64,000 bases of DNA from Cyclobacterium plantarum (GTDB lineage: Bacteria; Bacteroidota; Bacteroidia; Cytophagales; Cyclobacteriaceae), in NCBI RefSeq assembly GCF_011290685.1, contig NZ_JAANYN010000009.1:1-64000 (forward strand), given 5' to 3'. The translations under genes and the position numbers were made by a program. The notes beneath the pieces were generated by a model. The model was not told the DNA's origin and did not search any database. It saw nothing but the letters and a program-made list of their open reading frames with translations. How positions within the stretch are numbered: position 1 is the first letter of the stretch; each line of letters starts with the position of its first letter. This document shows, one piece after another, positions 26,171 to 36,010 of the stretch.

Positions 26171-26234
26171 CAAAATTATCAGGAACATCGAAAACTTACT
26201 ATTCATATTATCTGGAATGCTGGTACTATCTTTC
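26171..26234 (-). promoter_or_regulatory. Operon A promoter and putative AraC-type operator
   Basis: On the minus strand, TAATTTTG (26178 to 26171) is a TAnnTTTG -7 box, giving a start near 26164 and a 70-nt leader. The block 26196-26234 contains two direct TTACTATT/TGGTACTAT half-sites (TACTAT at 26197 and 26224) and matches the operon B block at 17610-17648 at 31 of 39 positions, at the same 37-nt distance from the -7 box. Confidence 0.65.
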
Positions 26235-26352
26235 ATAAAGGGTCAACCGCATTTTATTATTGCTGGCAGCAAATGGGTTAAAAAGTTGCGACATTTTCTT
26301 AAATTACTGACATCCATTCAAATAAAGTGATGGTAAAACCATACTTCAACTG

Positions 26353-26386
26353 TTACTATTCTTTATATTTATGGTACTATTTTTCA
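26353..26386. promoter_or_regulatory. Third copy of the putative AraC-type site, upstream of araC
   Basis: TTACTATTC (26353-26361) and TGGTACTATTTTTC (26373-26386) repeat the half-sites of the operon A operator, with TACTAT starts 21 nt apart (26354 and 26375), two helical turns. It lies about 70 nt upstream of the araC ATG at 26455 and may serve autoregulation. I found no exact -7 box on the + strand. Confidence 0.55.
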
Positions 26387-26454
26387 GATGACGAACCTTA
26401 TCCTTTTATGTATTCATACTTTATTTTATATTAATAAGCCAAAAGAAGGACCCT

Positions 26455-27333
26455 ATGAAATCGATAGAAGTAAGATTACCCCAGGATTTCGATAAATCCT
26501 TTATCGTGTTTAAAGAAAAAGGGCAATATTTCCCCTGTCCCTGGCATTACCATCCGGAGTATGAGTTGGTTTTGGTACTCAAGAGTCAGGGTAGAAGGAT
26601 GGTGGGTGACCATATCGGCTACTTCCAGGAGGGAGATTTGGTATGCATGGGCCCCTATCTGCCCCATGTCTGGGTCAATGAACCCAATTTTGTAAATGGA
26701 CAGGCCGGCTATGAGGCAGAGGCCATTGTGATTCACTTTCAAAAAGATTTTTTGGGCGAAGATTTTCTGAAAATCCCTGAAATGGAAACCTTGAAAAATT
26801 TTCTGAGATTGTCAAAGCGGGGCCTGGCCTTACAAGGTAAAGCCAAAGAGCAAATTAATGCCTTGATGAAAGAAATGATACATATGAATGGCATTCAGCG
26901 CTTGTCCAGCTTGCTTTCCATATTTGATATCCTTTCCCAAACCAGGGAATATGAACTGCTGGCCAGCCCGGGTTACCTGAATCAGATTGACCCCCAGGGC
27001 TCAGACCGGCTGGATAAAATAAAGGCCTATATTCATAAAAATTTCGACAAGGACATCTCCTTACCGGAAGCAGCAGCCATGGCCAATATGGCCGTGACCA
27101 CTTTTTGTAATTTCTTTAAGGAACAATACCGGATTACCTTTGTAGAATACCTGCATACGGTCCGGCTGGGTCATGCCTGTAGAATGCTTTCGGAAACGGA
27201 CATGAACATAGTAGAAGTGGCCTTCGAATGTGGTTTTAACAACCTGGCGAATTTTAACCGGCAATTCAAAAAGTATAAAAAAATGACACCCACTCATTTT
27301 CGGAAAATGGTCAACATGCAGGAGGTGGCGTAG
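26455..27333 (+). CDS. AraC-family regulator with N-terminal cupin sensor
   Basis: A 292-residue regulator divergent from operon A. Residues about 20-120 form a cupin-type ligand pocket (CPWHYHPEYELVLVLKSQG, GDLVCMGPYLPHVW). Residues about 188-288 are the double helix-turn-helix of AraC/XylS: SLPEAAAMANMAVTTFCNFF, FVEYLHTVRLGHACRML, IVEVAFECGFNNLANFNRQF, ending KKMTPTHFRKM. The conserved operator copies before operon A, operon B and its own gene make it the obvious candidate regulator. The inducer is unknown; a sugar-like ligand fits the cupin. The gene is followed directly by the repeat block that starts at 27351. Confidence 0.88.
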   Translation: MKSIEVRLPQDFDKSFIVFKEKGQYFPCPWHYHPEYELVLVLKSQGRRMVGDHIGYFQEGDLVCMGPYLPHVWVNEPNFVNGQAGYEAEAIVIHFQKDFLGEDFLKIPEMETLKNFLRLSKRGLALQGKAKEQINALMKEMIHMNGIQRLSSLLSIFDILSQTREYELLASPGYLNQIDPQGSDRLDKIKAYIHKNFDKDISLPEAAAMANMAVTTFCNFFKEQYRITFVEYLHTVRLGHACRMLSETDMNIVEVAFECGFNNLANFNRQFKKYKKMTPTHFRKMVNMQEVA

Positions 27334-27350
27334 GAAGCTGTCCTTATTTT

Positions 27351-28960
27351 GGGCTAAAGCCCATCAATTTTCATAGTTTTCTCTGGAACGAGCTATTTCC
27401 TATTGAATATTTATATCAATTTCCTAATAGCTGTAGGCAATAATTCATTCGCCAGCATCATTGGCTTTAGCCAAAACTTTATCCCCAAACCATAAAATCC
27501 AAATTTACAGTTCAACCTGTGGATGGGGCAATTACCTATTGAGGGCTAATGATTTGCTGGTGTTATTCCCAGCAATTTTGGCTAAAGCCAGAGATTGGAA
27601 ATCTATAATTAGGAATGGGCTAAAGCCCAATCCTATTGAGGTAGGTTTGGATTCCGGGAGTCTGCAAATTTATTTATAAGCCAAAATCACGCTGCTATTT
27701 TGGAATCAGCATTCTTTTGGTTCAATTGCCTCCTGCTTTAGCTGGAGGCAATATGGGATTTTAATACCTCCCTTGGCTTTAGCCAAAACTTTATCCCCAA
27801 AGCCTAAAATCCAATTTTACAGTTCAACCTGTGGATGGGGCAATTACCTATTGAGGGCTAATGATTTGCTGGTGTTATTCCCAGCAATTTTGGCTAAAGC
27901 CAGAGATTGGAAATCTATAATTAGGAATGGGCTAAAGCCCAATCCTATTGAGGTAGGTTTGGATTCCGGGAGTCTGCAAATTTATTTATAAGCCAAAATC
28001 ACGCTGCTATTTTGGAATCAGCATTCTTTTGGTTCAATTGCCTCCTGCTTTACCTGGAGGCAATATGGGATTTTAACACCTTCCTTGGCTTTAGCCAAAA
28101 CTTTATCCCCAAACCCTAATATCCCAATTTACAATTCAACCTGTGGATGGGGCAATTACCTATTGAGAGGACTAATGATTTGCTGGTGTTATTCCCAGCA
28201 ATTTTGGCTAAAGCCTGGGATTGGAAATCTATAATTAGGAATGGGCTAAAGCCCACTCCTATTGAGGATTGTTCGGTTAATGACAGATCCATCATGATCC
28301 GGAACCAGCTTTACCTTTCATCAATTGCTTAAAAGCTGTAGACAATCGGATTATTGTCCGCATCCCTGGTTTTAGCCAAACCTAGATAACCTTACATTTG
28401 CCCGATCCAATAGTTTGGCCTAAAGCCCAGAAATTTTGATTGCTATTTTTTATGGAATGGGCTATTTCCTATTGAAGAGGGATCGCCCATTGATTTCGGC
28501 CCTAATTTGGAATCAGGGGTTTTTTGGTTCAATTGCCTCCTGCTTTAGCTGGAGGAAATATGGGATTTTAACACCTTCTTTGGCTTTAGCCAAAACTTTA
28601 TCCCCAAAGCCTAAAATCCAATTTTACAGTTCAACCTGTGGATGGGGCAATTACCTATTGAGGGCTAATGATTTGCTGGTGTTAATCCCAGCAATTTTGG
28701 CTAAAGCCAGGGGATTGGAAATCTATAATTAGGAATGGGCTAAAGCCCAGAAATTTTGATTGCTATTTTTTATGGAATGGGCTATTTCCTATTGAGGAGG
28801 GATCGCCCATAGATTTCAGCCATAATTTGGAATCAGGGGTTTTTTGGTTCAATTGCCTCCTGCTTTAGCTGGAGGCAATGTTGAATTTATTGATATCTCC
28901 GGCTTTAGCCAAACAATTTATACCTAACAGCTAAAATCCCGATTTCACATTAAATGCTCT
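27351..28960. repeat. Palindrome-rich repeat block 1 (312-bp period plus partial 495-bp units)
   Basis: A noncoding block made of repeated segments. Elements GGCTTTAGCC(AAAA) at 27463, 27775 and 28087 are exactly 312 bp apart, and each pairs with an inverted TTTTGGCTAAAGCC about 113 bp later (27576 for the first). Further short inverted repeats are GGGCT-AA-AGCCC and CCTCC-TGCTTTAGCT-GGAGG. All share a GCTTTAGC or GCTAAAGC core. The second half of the block (28147-28960) mixes this with the 495-bp-type unit seen in block 3. Short reading frames in the units are conserved only as repeats and look non-coding. Function unknown. Confidence 0.85.
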
Positions 28961-28992
28961 GCCTCCCTCATGAACAGAAAAAAACCAAAATG

Positions 28993-29238
28993 CTATTCGC
29001 TAATCGCCAACCTGACAAACCCCATTTCATCTTCCATTTTTTCATAAATCCATATCTTCCCATCCTTGGCAAAATGTCTCGCAGGTTTTTTTCTCAATTG
29101 GGGGACTAAAATTTCTCCCAGCATGTTTAAGTCCTTGTCAAATGCGGTTAAATACACCTTTGTTTCGCTCTCATTTTCCTCATAGGTAACCAATAAAATT
29201 ATGGCGAGGTAACATTCATTCCATATCTCGTATTTGTT
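28993..29238 (-). pseudogene. C-terminal fragment of a propeller lipoprotein gene
   Basis: An open stretch of about 81 codons with no start near a promoter and a stop immediately upstream (29239-29241). The product ends KDGKIWIYEKMEDEMGF then VRLAISE, closely matching the end of the lipoprotein at 31384 (KNGKLWVFQNVDDELGF then IRLDISE). It is the remnant of another copy of that gene family, lying between repeat block 1 and the intact paralogue at 29245. Confidence 0.75.
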
Positions 29239-29244
29239 TTAAAA

Positions 29245-30432
29245 TCAATCCAAGCTATTCTTATTCGCCACCCTGAGTTCCACCCGAAAAAGTCGGAAAT
29301 AATCTCGCTCTTCTTCTTTATCCGGTTTTTCTTGCATCCATAGCTCATTATTTCTGAGCAACATGCTTTGAGGAATCAATCCCTCGGGCACAAAATCTCC
29401 AATGGTGTTGCCTAAAGTGTCTAAAACGGCTATCCTTTTGGCATATTTATTCAGCATTCTTTCCCGGAATAGTAGGTTTTCCTGCTGGGTTTTATTCTCG
29501 TTTTCCGCTTCCTTATCTGCATCCGAATACCCGGGGAAATAGGCGATCACAAAATACCCATCTACCTTCTTTATATTCAAAATATTGCCAGAAGTGAACA
29601 TTAAGGTGTGATCTACGGAATTATCGATTGAACCCCTGAAATACCGGTAATCTGCCAGATCAAGTGGAATACTTGAAAGCAAAGAATAGGGTTTTTTTAA
29701 GCTGTAAACATAGATCACTGGTTCGGCTCCAAACACCACATATATCCGGTCATCGGCCAGTGTAAAAGAAGGTGCCCAGGAATCCCTAAAAAAGTATTTT
29801 CCACTTTTAAATATACTGCTTTCGGGAAATTGGATAAAGGGTTCCTTCTCTCCTGTTTCCGGATCCAGCCAATTCAATAATCTCATTTCATTGTAAGCCT
29901 CTATGCTACTGTAGTCGATATCCTGGGATCCCTGATCTACATATAAATATTTGCTTTTCCATTTTTCCATTCCAAATCCCATCGCCTTCCGTGTAAAATT
30001 TGGAACCCGAAATTCTTTCAGTTTTACCCGTGATTGAAGTTCTCCGGTAAAATCATAAGTCATAAAACCATTGTATCCGTAGGCCAGAAAAGTTTTGTCA
30101 TCAAGTATTCTTAATGTTGACATCAACTTTCCATACCCATCGGGGACATCTCCCAATTTGGAGAAGGATGCGAGGATTTCTCCTTCAAAATCAGCCCCCA
30201 TGATGTCTTCTGATGATTGCCTATGTTCCATAAACAGGATGGTACCTGACTTAGGGTCAAGGTCATGTACGGAGGGGTTTCCCAGGTAGTCAATCCGAAT
30301 GCTGTCCAGTTTTTCAAAATACACGGCCGTATTTGAACCTTCGATTTCTTTATTACCGCCTTTATCCTTATTCCCAGAATCACAGGAAAACAACAAAAGG
30401 ACAATCCAATAGGGATACAATAAACGAAGCAT
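29245..30432 (-). CDS. Propeller lipoprotein (DUF4221/6-bladed-propeller type), paralogue 1
   Basis: A 395-residue lipoprotein from ATG 30432 (MLRLLYPYWIVLLLFSC, Cys17); longer readings from 30471 or 30453 would put extra residues before the signal peptide. The body is beta-rich with repeated strand-turn units typical of Bacteroidota propeller lipoproteins (VYFEKLDSIRIDYLG, LASFSKLGDVPDGYG, DKTFLAYGYNGFMTYD). The end LFRVELRVANKN differs from the other two paralogues. Outer-membrane or periplasmic location is expected; the function is unknown. Similar lipoproteins are at 31384 and 34473. Confidence 0.72.
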   Translation of the reverse strand: MLRLLYPYWIVLLLFSCDSGNKDKGGNKEIEGSNTAVYFEKLDSIRIDYLGNPSVHDLDPKSGTILFMEHRQSSEDIMGADFEGEILASFSKLGDVPDGYGKLMSTLRILDDKTFLAYGYNGFMTYDFTGELQSRVKLKEFRVPNFTRKAMGFGMEKWKSKYLYVDQGSQDIDYSSIEAYNEMRLLNWLDPETGEKEPFIQFPESSIFKSGKYFFRDSWAPSFTLADDRIYVVFGAEPVIYVYSLKKPYSLLSSIPLDLADYRYFRGSIDNSVDHTLMFTSGNILNIKKVDGYFVIAYFPGYSDADKEAENENKTQQENLLFRERMLNKYAKRIAVLDTLGNTIGDFVPEGLIPQSMLLRNNELWMQEKPDKEEERDYFRLFRVELRVANKNSLD

Positions 30433-30574
30433 GGCTGGTGAATTTTTCACCATAGAAAAGGGATGGCTCATTTACACTACCTGGGATATGGTTTAAAAAC
30501 GCTTTTTCAACTATTAATTTATTAATTAAAATTTTAAAATCAAACTTTTCTTATGGGTTAAATTAGATTTAAGA

Positions 30575-31350
30575 TTTGCCGATCCGAAATTTGGGCTAAA
30601 GCCCGGGACCTTTAATTGCTAATTTTTTTTGAATGGGCTAAAGCCGCATTCCTATTGAGGAGATTTGGTTTTTGAATTATAGACAAAATTTGGAAACCAG
30701 ATTCATTTAAATCAATTCTCTAATAGCTGAAGGCAATCTGGAATTTGCTATCATCCCAGGCATTAGCTAAATCTGGATTACCCTACACTTGTCTTTTCCC
30801 AAATTTGGCCTAAAGCCCATGAACATTGATTGCTATTTTTTATGGAATGGGCTATTTCCTATTGAAGAGGGATCGCCAATTGATTTCAGTTCTAATTTGG
30901 AATCAGGGTTCTTTTGGTTCAATTGCCTCCTGCTTTAGCTGGAGGCAATATGGGATTTTGACTCCTTCCTTGGCTTTAGCCAAAACTTTATCCCCAAACC
31001 ATAAAATCCAAATTTACAGTTCAACCTGTGGATTGGGCATTTACGTATTGAGAGGACTAATGATTTGCTGGTGTTCTTCCCAGCAATTTTGGCTAAAGCC
31101 AGAGATTGGAAATCTATAATTAGGAATGGGCTAAAGCCCAATCCTATTGAGGTAGGTTTGGATTCCGGGAGTCTGCAAATTTATTTATAAGCCAAAATCA
31201 GGCTGCTATTTTGGAATCAGCATTCTTTTGGTTCAATTGCCTCCTGCTTTAGCTGGAGGCAATGTTGAATTTATCGATGTCCCCGGCTTTAGCCAAACCA
31301 TTTATCCCTGAAAGCTCAAATCCCAATTTCACCATAAATGCTCCGCCTCT
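30575..31350. repeat. Palindrome-rich repeat block 2
   Basis: The same family as block 1: GGCTTTAGCCAAAA at 30972, matching TTTTGGCTAAAGCC near 31088, GGGCTAAAGCCC at 30592 and 31129, and CTCCTGCTTTAGCTGGAGG near 30930 and 31240. It fills the gap between paralogues 1 and 2. Confidence 0.82.
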
Positions 31351-31383
31351 CAACTGGAATAGGTACAGGATAATGTAATGATT

Positions 31384-32526
31384 TCATTCACTTATGTCCA
31401 GCCTGATAAAGCCCAACTCATCATCCACATTCTGAAACACCCATAGCTTCCCATTTTTGGAAAAGTACTTTACATAGTCAGTACTCAATTCAGGAATAGC
31501 TGTTTCAGCAATTAAATTGAACGCTTCATCAAAAACGGAAACGTATACCACAACTTCTTTTATCTCCGGTAGAAATGCTCCTTCTTCCCGAATGTCTGAG
31601 AAAATCCTTTTTGCTGATAAACGCAGGTACCGTTTTTTTGCCTTATCCCACACCGGGGGGCCAAACCTTACCTGCTCCAAAAGCTTTTGATATTCCGTTT
31701 CAATATGATCATAGGAGCTAATGGTTGTTGTGCTAAGATCTCTGGCCCGCTCAGGAGTCATTTCAGGCTTATAATTAACCATTTTAATAAATTCTCCTAT
31801 CAAATTAAACAGGTATAGTTCATTTGAAAATTGATGGCTCACCAGGACAAAATCATTTTCAAAACTCAGGTATACAATAGGATCCAGATAGGTGTAATCT
31901 TTCGGATCGTCCACCGTTAAGACGAAATGGTGATAGGACTTTTCGGAGTCTATATCGTATCGCTTAATAGAATTTTCACCAACCGACAATACATCAAGAA
32001 AGACATTCTTGTTTTTTCGGTCATAGTTTAACCCAAATACTTTCAAGTCTCTGAAATTAGTGGCAACCTCATTTTGAGGCGTTCCCGAATAATCCATTCC
32101 ATTAGAATCAATGGCATTACCCCAGTCAATTCTTTCCACAAGGTCTCCATTCTTTGCGAATAAACCGGACCTACCGAAGGATTTAATAAAAATCAAACTG
32201 TCATTTAAAAAATTGATATAATTAACGTGCTCACCTGTTCCATTTGGTCCCTCGGTTTCCAAAGGGTAATTATTTGTAATTCTAAACTGATCAAGGTTTA
32301 CCTCATCAATTGAATGATCAAACCCATTATATAAAAAGATAGCACTTTCGTCATCATTCAAATCTGAGTTCCATATACCTCTTTTCAAATCCAAAAGCCG
32401 ATCCTTGGAATCAATAATGACAGTATCAACACTGTAAACAATTGATTCTACGCTAGCGGAGTCTTGCGATTTTCCACAGGAAAAACTTACTATAAGTAAA
32501 ATGCCAAGGAAAATTCTGTTGTACAT
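31384..32526 (-). CDS. Propeller lipoprotein (DUF4221/6-bladed-propeller type), paralogue 2
   Basis: A 380-residue lipoprotein with lipobox VSFSC (Cys17). The mature part is a beta-propeller-type sequence with repeated YSVDTVIIDSKDRLLDL, FLYNGFDHSIDEVNLD and DGDLVERIDWGNA-like strands. The C-terminal region VFDEAFNLIAETAIPEL plus NGKLWVFQNVDDELGFIRLD is shared with the pseudogene fragment at 28993. Repeat blocks flank it on both sides. Surface or periplasmic location, function unknown. Confidence 0.75.
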   Translation of the reverse strand: MYNRIFLGILLIVSFSCGKSQDSASVESIVYSVDTVIIDSKDRLLDLKRGIWNSDLNDDESAIFLYNGFDHSIDEVNLDQFRITNNYPLETEGPNGTGEHVNYINFLNDSLIFIKSFGRSGLFAKNGDLVERIDWGNAIDSNGMDYSGTPQNEVATNFRDLKVFGLNYDRKNKNVFLDVLSVGENSIKRYDIDSEKSYHHFVLTVDDPKDYTYLDPIVYLSFENDFVLVSHQFSNELYLFNLIGEFIKMVNYKPEMTPERARDLSTTTISSYDHIETEYQKLLEQVRFGPPVWDKAKKRYLRLSAKRIFSDIREEGAFLPEIKEVVVYVSVFDEAFNLIAETAIPELSTDYVKYFSKNGKLWVFQNVDDELGFIRLDISE

Positions 32527-32639
32527 CGGATTTAAAGGTGTATATAATAAAAGTAAAGCAACATTCCCTAAACCTATTCATTTTAAGCACATAATGGAAG
32601 TAAAATGATTTAGTTTAACCATTTTTAACCCCAAATCAT

Positions 32640-34410
32640 GGACAGATAAATTGGAATAGGCGATTCCCTATTTAATATTTATATCAATTACCTAATAGCT
32701 GTAGGCAATAATGAATTCGCCAGCATCCTTGGCTTTAGCCAAAACTTTATCTCCAAACCCTAAAATCCCAATTTACAATTCAACCTGTGGATGGGGCAAT
32801 TACCTATTGAGAGGACTAATGATTTGCTGGTGTTATTCCCAGCAATTTTGGCTAAAGCCAGAGATTGGAAATCTATAATTAGGAATGGGCTAAAGCCCAA
32901 TCATATTGAGGATTGTTCGGTTAATGACAGATCCATCATGATCCAGAACCAGCTTTATCTTTCATCAATTGCTTAAAAGCTGTAGACAATCGGATTGTTG
33001 TTCGCATTCCTGGCTTTAGCCAAACCTGGATTAGCCTACATTTGCCCGATCCAATAGTTTGGCCTAAAGCCCAGAAATTTTGATTGCTATTTTTTATGGA
33101 ATGGGCTATTTCCTATTGAGGAAGGATCGCCCATAGATTTCAGCCCTAATTTGGAATCAGGGGTTTTTTGGTTCAATTGCCTCCTGCTTTAGCTGGAGGA
33201 AATATGGGATTTTAACACCTTCCTTGGCTTTAGCCAAAACTTTATCCCCAAACCCTAATATCCCAATTTACAATTCAACCTGTGGATGGGGCAATTACCT
33301 ATTGAGAGGACTAATGATTTGCTGGTGTTATTCCCAGCAATTTTGGCTAAAGCCTGGGATTGGAAATCTATAATTAGGAATGGGCTAAAGCCCACTCCTA
33401 TTGAGGATTGTTCGGTTAATGACAGATCCATCATGATCCGGAACCAGCTTTACCTTTCATCAATTGCTTAAAAGCTGTAGACAATCGGATTATTGTCCGC
33501 ATCCCTGGTTTTAGCCAAACCTAGATAACCTTACATTTGTCCGATCCTATAGTTTGGCCTAAAGCCCAGAAATTTTGATTGCTATTTTTTATGGAATGGG
33601 CTATTTCCTATTGAGGAGGGATCGCCCATTGATTTCGGCCCTAATTTGGAATCAGGGGTTTTTTGGTTCAATTGCCTCCTGCTTTAGCTGGAGGAAATAT
33701 GGGATTTTAACACCTTCCTTGGCTTTAGCCAAAACTTTATCCCCAAACCCTAATATCCCAATTTACAGTTCAACCTGTGGATGGGGCAATTACCTATTGA
33801 GAGGACTAATGATTTGCTGGTGTTATTCCCAGCAATTTTGGCTAAAGCCTGGGATTGGAAATCTATAATTAGGAATGGGCTAAAGCCCACTCCTATTGAT
33901 GATTGTTCGGTTAATGACAGATCCATCATGATCCGGAACCAGCTTTACCTATCATCAATTGTTTAATAGCTGTAGGCAATCGGATTGTTGTTCGCATTCC
34001 TGGCTTTAGCCAAACCTGGATAACCTTACATTTGTCCGATCCTATAGTTTGGCCTAAAGCCCAGAAATTTTGATTGCTATTTTTTATGGAATGGGCTATT
34101 TCCTATTGAGGAGGGATCGCCCATTGATTTCGGCCCTAATTTGGAATCAGGGGTTTTTTGGTTCAATTGCCTCCGGCTTTAGCTGGAGGAAATATGGGAT
34201 TTTGACTCCTTCCTTGGCTTTAGCCAAAACTTTATCCCCAAAGCCTAACATCCCAATTTACAGTTCAACCTGTGGATGGGGCAATTACCTATTGAGGGCT
34301 AATGATTTGCTGGTGTTAATCCCAGCAATTTTGGCTAAAGCCAGGGGATTGGAAATCTATAATTAGGAATGGGAAAAAGCCGCATTCCTATTGAGGGAAA
34401 TTGAGATTGC
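32640..34410. repeat. Palindrome-rich repeat block 3 (495-bp tandem units)
   Basis: The longest block. Identical frames starting at 32791, 33286 and 33781 show an exact 495-bp period; 33575 and 34070 repeat at the same spacing. Each unit holds GGCTTTAGCCAAAAC, TTTTGGCTAAAGCC, GGGCTAAAGCCC, GGCCTAAAGCCC and the CCTCC/GGAGG palindrome, plus a segment (GACAGATCCATCATGATCC) absent from the 312-bp units. Divergence between units is low, pointing to recent tandem duplication. It fills the gap between paralogues 2 and 3. Confidence 0.88.
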
Positions 34411-34472
34411 GGGAGGTCCAAATTATTATGTATTAGCCAATACCTCCATTAAATTTAAAAATATAATTCCGG

Positions 34473-35627
34473 TCAAATATCCGACTTTAACTCATAAACC
34501 GAATAGGTGGAGTAGGTAGGTTCATCCTCTCCCCTATATTTGTCCCTCAGCAGAAATCGCTTGCCTGGCAAGGAAAGGACCTCAGAATGGGGCCCACAAC
34601 CCGCTGGAAAGACAATCTCTTCCTTTTGTTGTACCCCATCCTGAAGAAGTATGAAATGGTACAATCCGGGATCCTTAAAAGGGAAATATTCCGGGTCATT
34701 GGCTTTTCTCGCCCCGGTGGCCGCCTCGGAAAGGCCTTCGAAATAAAGTACCCCGACGAGATCATCCTCAAAATTAAACAAGGCCTTATTTTTAGCATTA
34801 TTAATAGCAGAAAAACGCCGATGCTCGAAATGGAGCATCTCTTGCAGCCCGAAATCCTGGTCCATATCGTAAACTCCAATAGTATTTGACCGATCGTAGG
34901 TCAGGTACAAGCGATTGGCTGCTCTGTCCAGCGCAAATACCTGTGTGGGCTTCTCCTGATCGGTTCCTGGATCTTCCATAATCTGGGGAAGCGACCCGGG
35001 ATCTTTGGCTAAGCCCCATTCCAGGCTTTCTTTATTGGAATTGTAAAACTCGATCAGGTTATCAGAGGCGTTGCCTTCATTCATTCCACGCACAGCGTTA
35101 TTTACACCAGAGAAAAAATTGGTAAAAAAATACGGCTTTAATTCATCCTCAAACCGGAAATAGGGAACTTTAAACCTCGGACCTGAATAAAATCTGATGA
35201 ATACAGAAGGGGTAAATCGTGCCCTTTCTTCCACCTCCCAATCCGGGTTATACCACAAAAATTCACCTGAACTTTGTAGAAAATAGCCTCCTGCTTCCTG
35301 ATTGAAGGAAGCTGCCAACAAACTGCTGTTGTACTCATTGGGACCCTCTCCTATCCGATAAACTGCTTCCAAAAGCTCACCTTTTCCATCCAACACTAAA
35401 AACTCCTCCGTAATTTGGTCATATGCCAGAAAACGATCTTCAATTGGGTGATAGTCAAGAATGGTAACCCTATTTTCTCGCGCTATACGGATGGAGTCCA
35501 CCTTTTCCAGATAGTAGGTAGTACCTATACCCATTTCCTCTTCTGACTTACTGCTTGTATTACAGGAAATTAAGACTGGCATTGCCATAATGATAAAGAC
35601 TCCCGTTATGTGTTTTTTCTTTAGCAT
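34473..35627 (-). CDS. Propeller lipoprotein (DUF4221/6-bladed-propeller type), paralogue 3
   Basis: A 384-residue lipoprotein with lipobox LISC (Cys22). Strand pattern similar to paralogues 1 and 2: TYYLEKVDSIRIARENR, RFLAYDQITEEFLVLDGKG, EAVYRIGEGPNEY. The last residues YSVYELKSDI differ from the others. First of the group from the right, preceded by an AT-rich region (35628-35700). Function unknown. Confidence 0.75.
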   Translation of the reverse strand: MLKKKHITGVFIIMAMPVLISCNTSSKSEEEMGIGTTYYLEKVDSIRIARENRVTILDYHPIEDRFLAYDQITEEFLVLDGKGELLEAVYRIGEGPNEYNSSLLAASFNQEAGGYFLQSSGEFLWYNPDWEVEERARFTPSVFIRFYSGPRFKVPYFRFEDELKPYFFTNFFSGVNNAVRGMNEGNASDNLIEFYNSNKESLEWGLAKDPGSLPQIMEDPGTDQEKPTQVFALDRAANRLYLTYDRSNTIGVYDMDQDFGLQEMLHFEHRRFSAINNAKNKALFNFEDDLVGVLYFEGLSEAATGARKANDPEYFPFKDPGLYHFILLQDGVQQKEEIVFPAGCGPHSEVLSLPGKRFLLRDKYRGEDEPTYSTYSVYELKSDI

Positions 35628-35689
35628 GCTTATTGGTTTTAAAGATAGTTTTAATAAATATACACCTGATAAATAAGTTAAAAAATTGT

Positions 35690-35990
35690 TTTATCAGTTA
35701 TTTTACTAAATTTTTATTATTTACTTTTAAACCCTGATTATTCATTAGGCTTCGTAGCAGCCTGTCCCGACCAAGGACGGGAAGGGCTTTAAACGCAGGA
35801 AAATCAGTCACTTTGGAGAGTGATGCGTAGCCACCCCTCGGTGAGCTCGAAAAGTGAAGCGAAGCAGCTGATTTTGTCCGCCGCAGCGGAAAGTCCACAG
35901 TAGATGTTCTCATGCATATTTCGGGTTAAACCTCAACCTTTTAAAAAGGGTCCCACAAGTTGAAAAAAGGCGAGAAATTGGACAATCGAT
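35690..35990. other. Unassigned GC-richer intergenic segment
   Basis: Between paralogue 3 and the PVC-type gene lies a segment richer in G+C than its surroundings (roughly 35755-35915), with an imperfect hairpin near TCCCGACC/GGACGGGA (35765-35785). The frame on the minus strand, 35698-35913, lacks any domain or leader and I do not call it. It may be a remnant of a repeated element. Confidence 0.4.
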
Positions 35991-36010
35991 TTGATCTTCC
36001 TGTGAAAAAG

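Noticed and set aside
27461-28332. Short + strand reading frames of 60-98 codons in the repeat blocks
   Set aside because: They recur only because the DNA repeats; they have no leader, no domain and change frame between unit types.
27351-34410. CRISPR array
   Set aside because: Repeats are palindromic, hundreds of bases long and lack unique 30-40 bp spacers; there are no cas genes.
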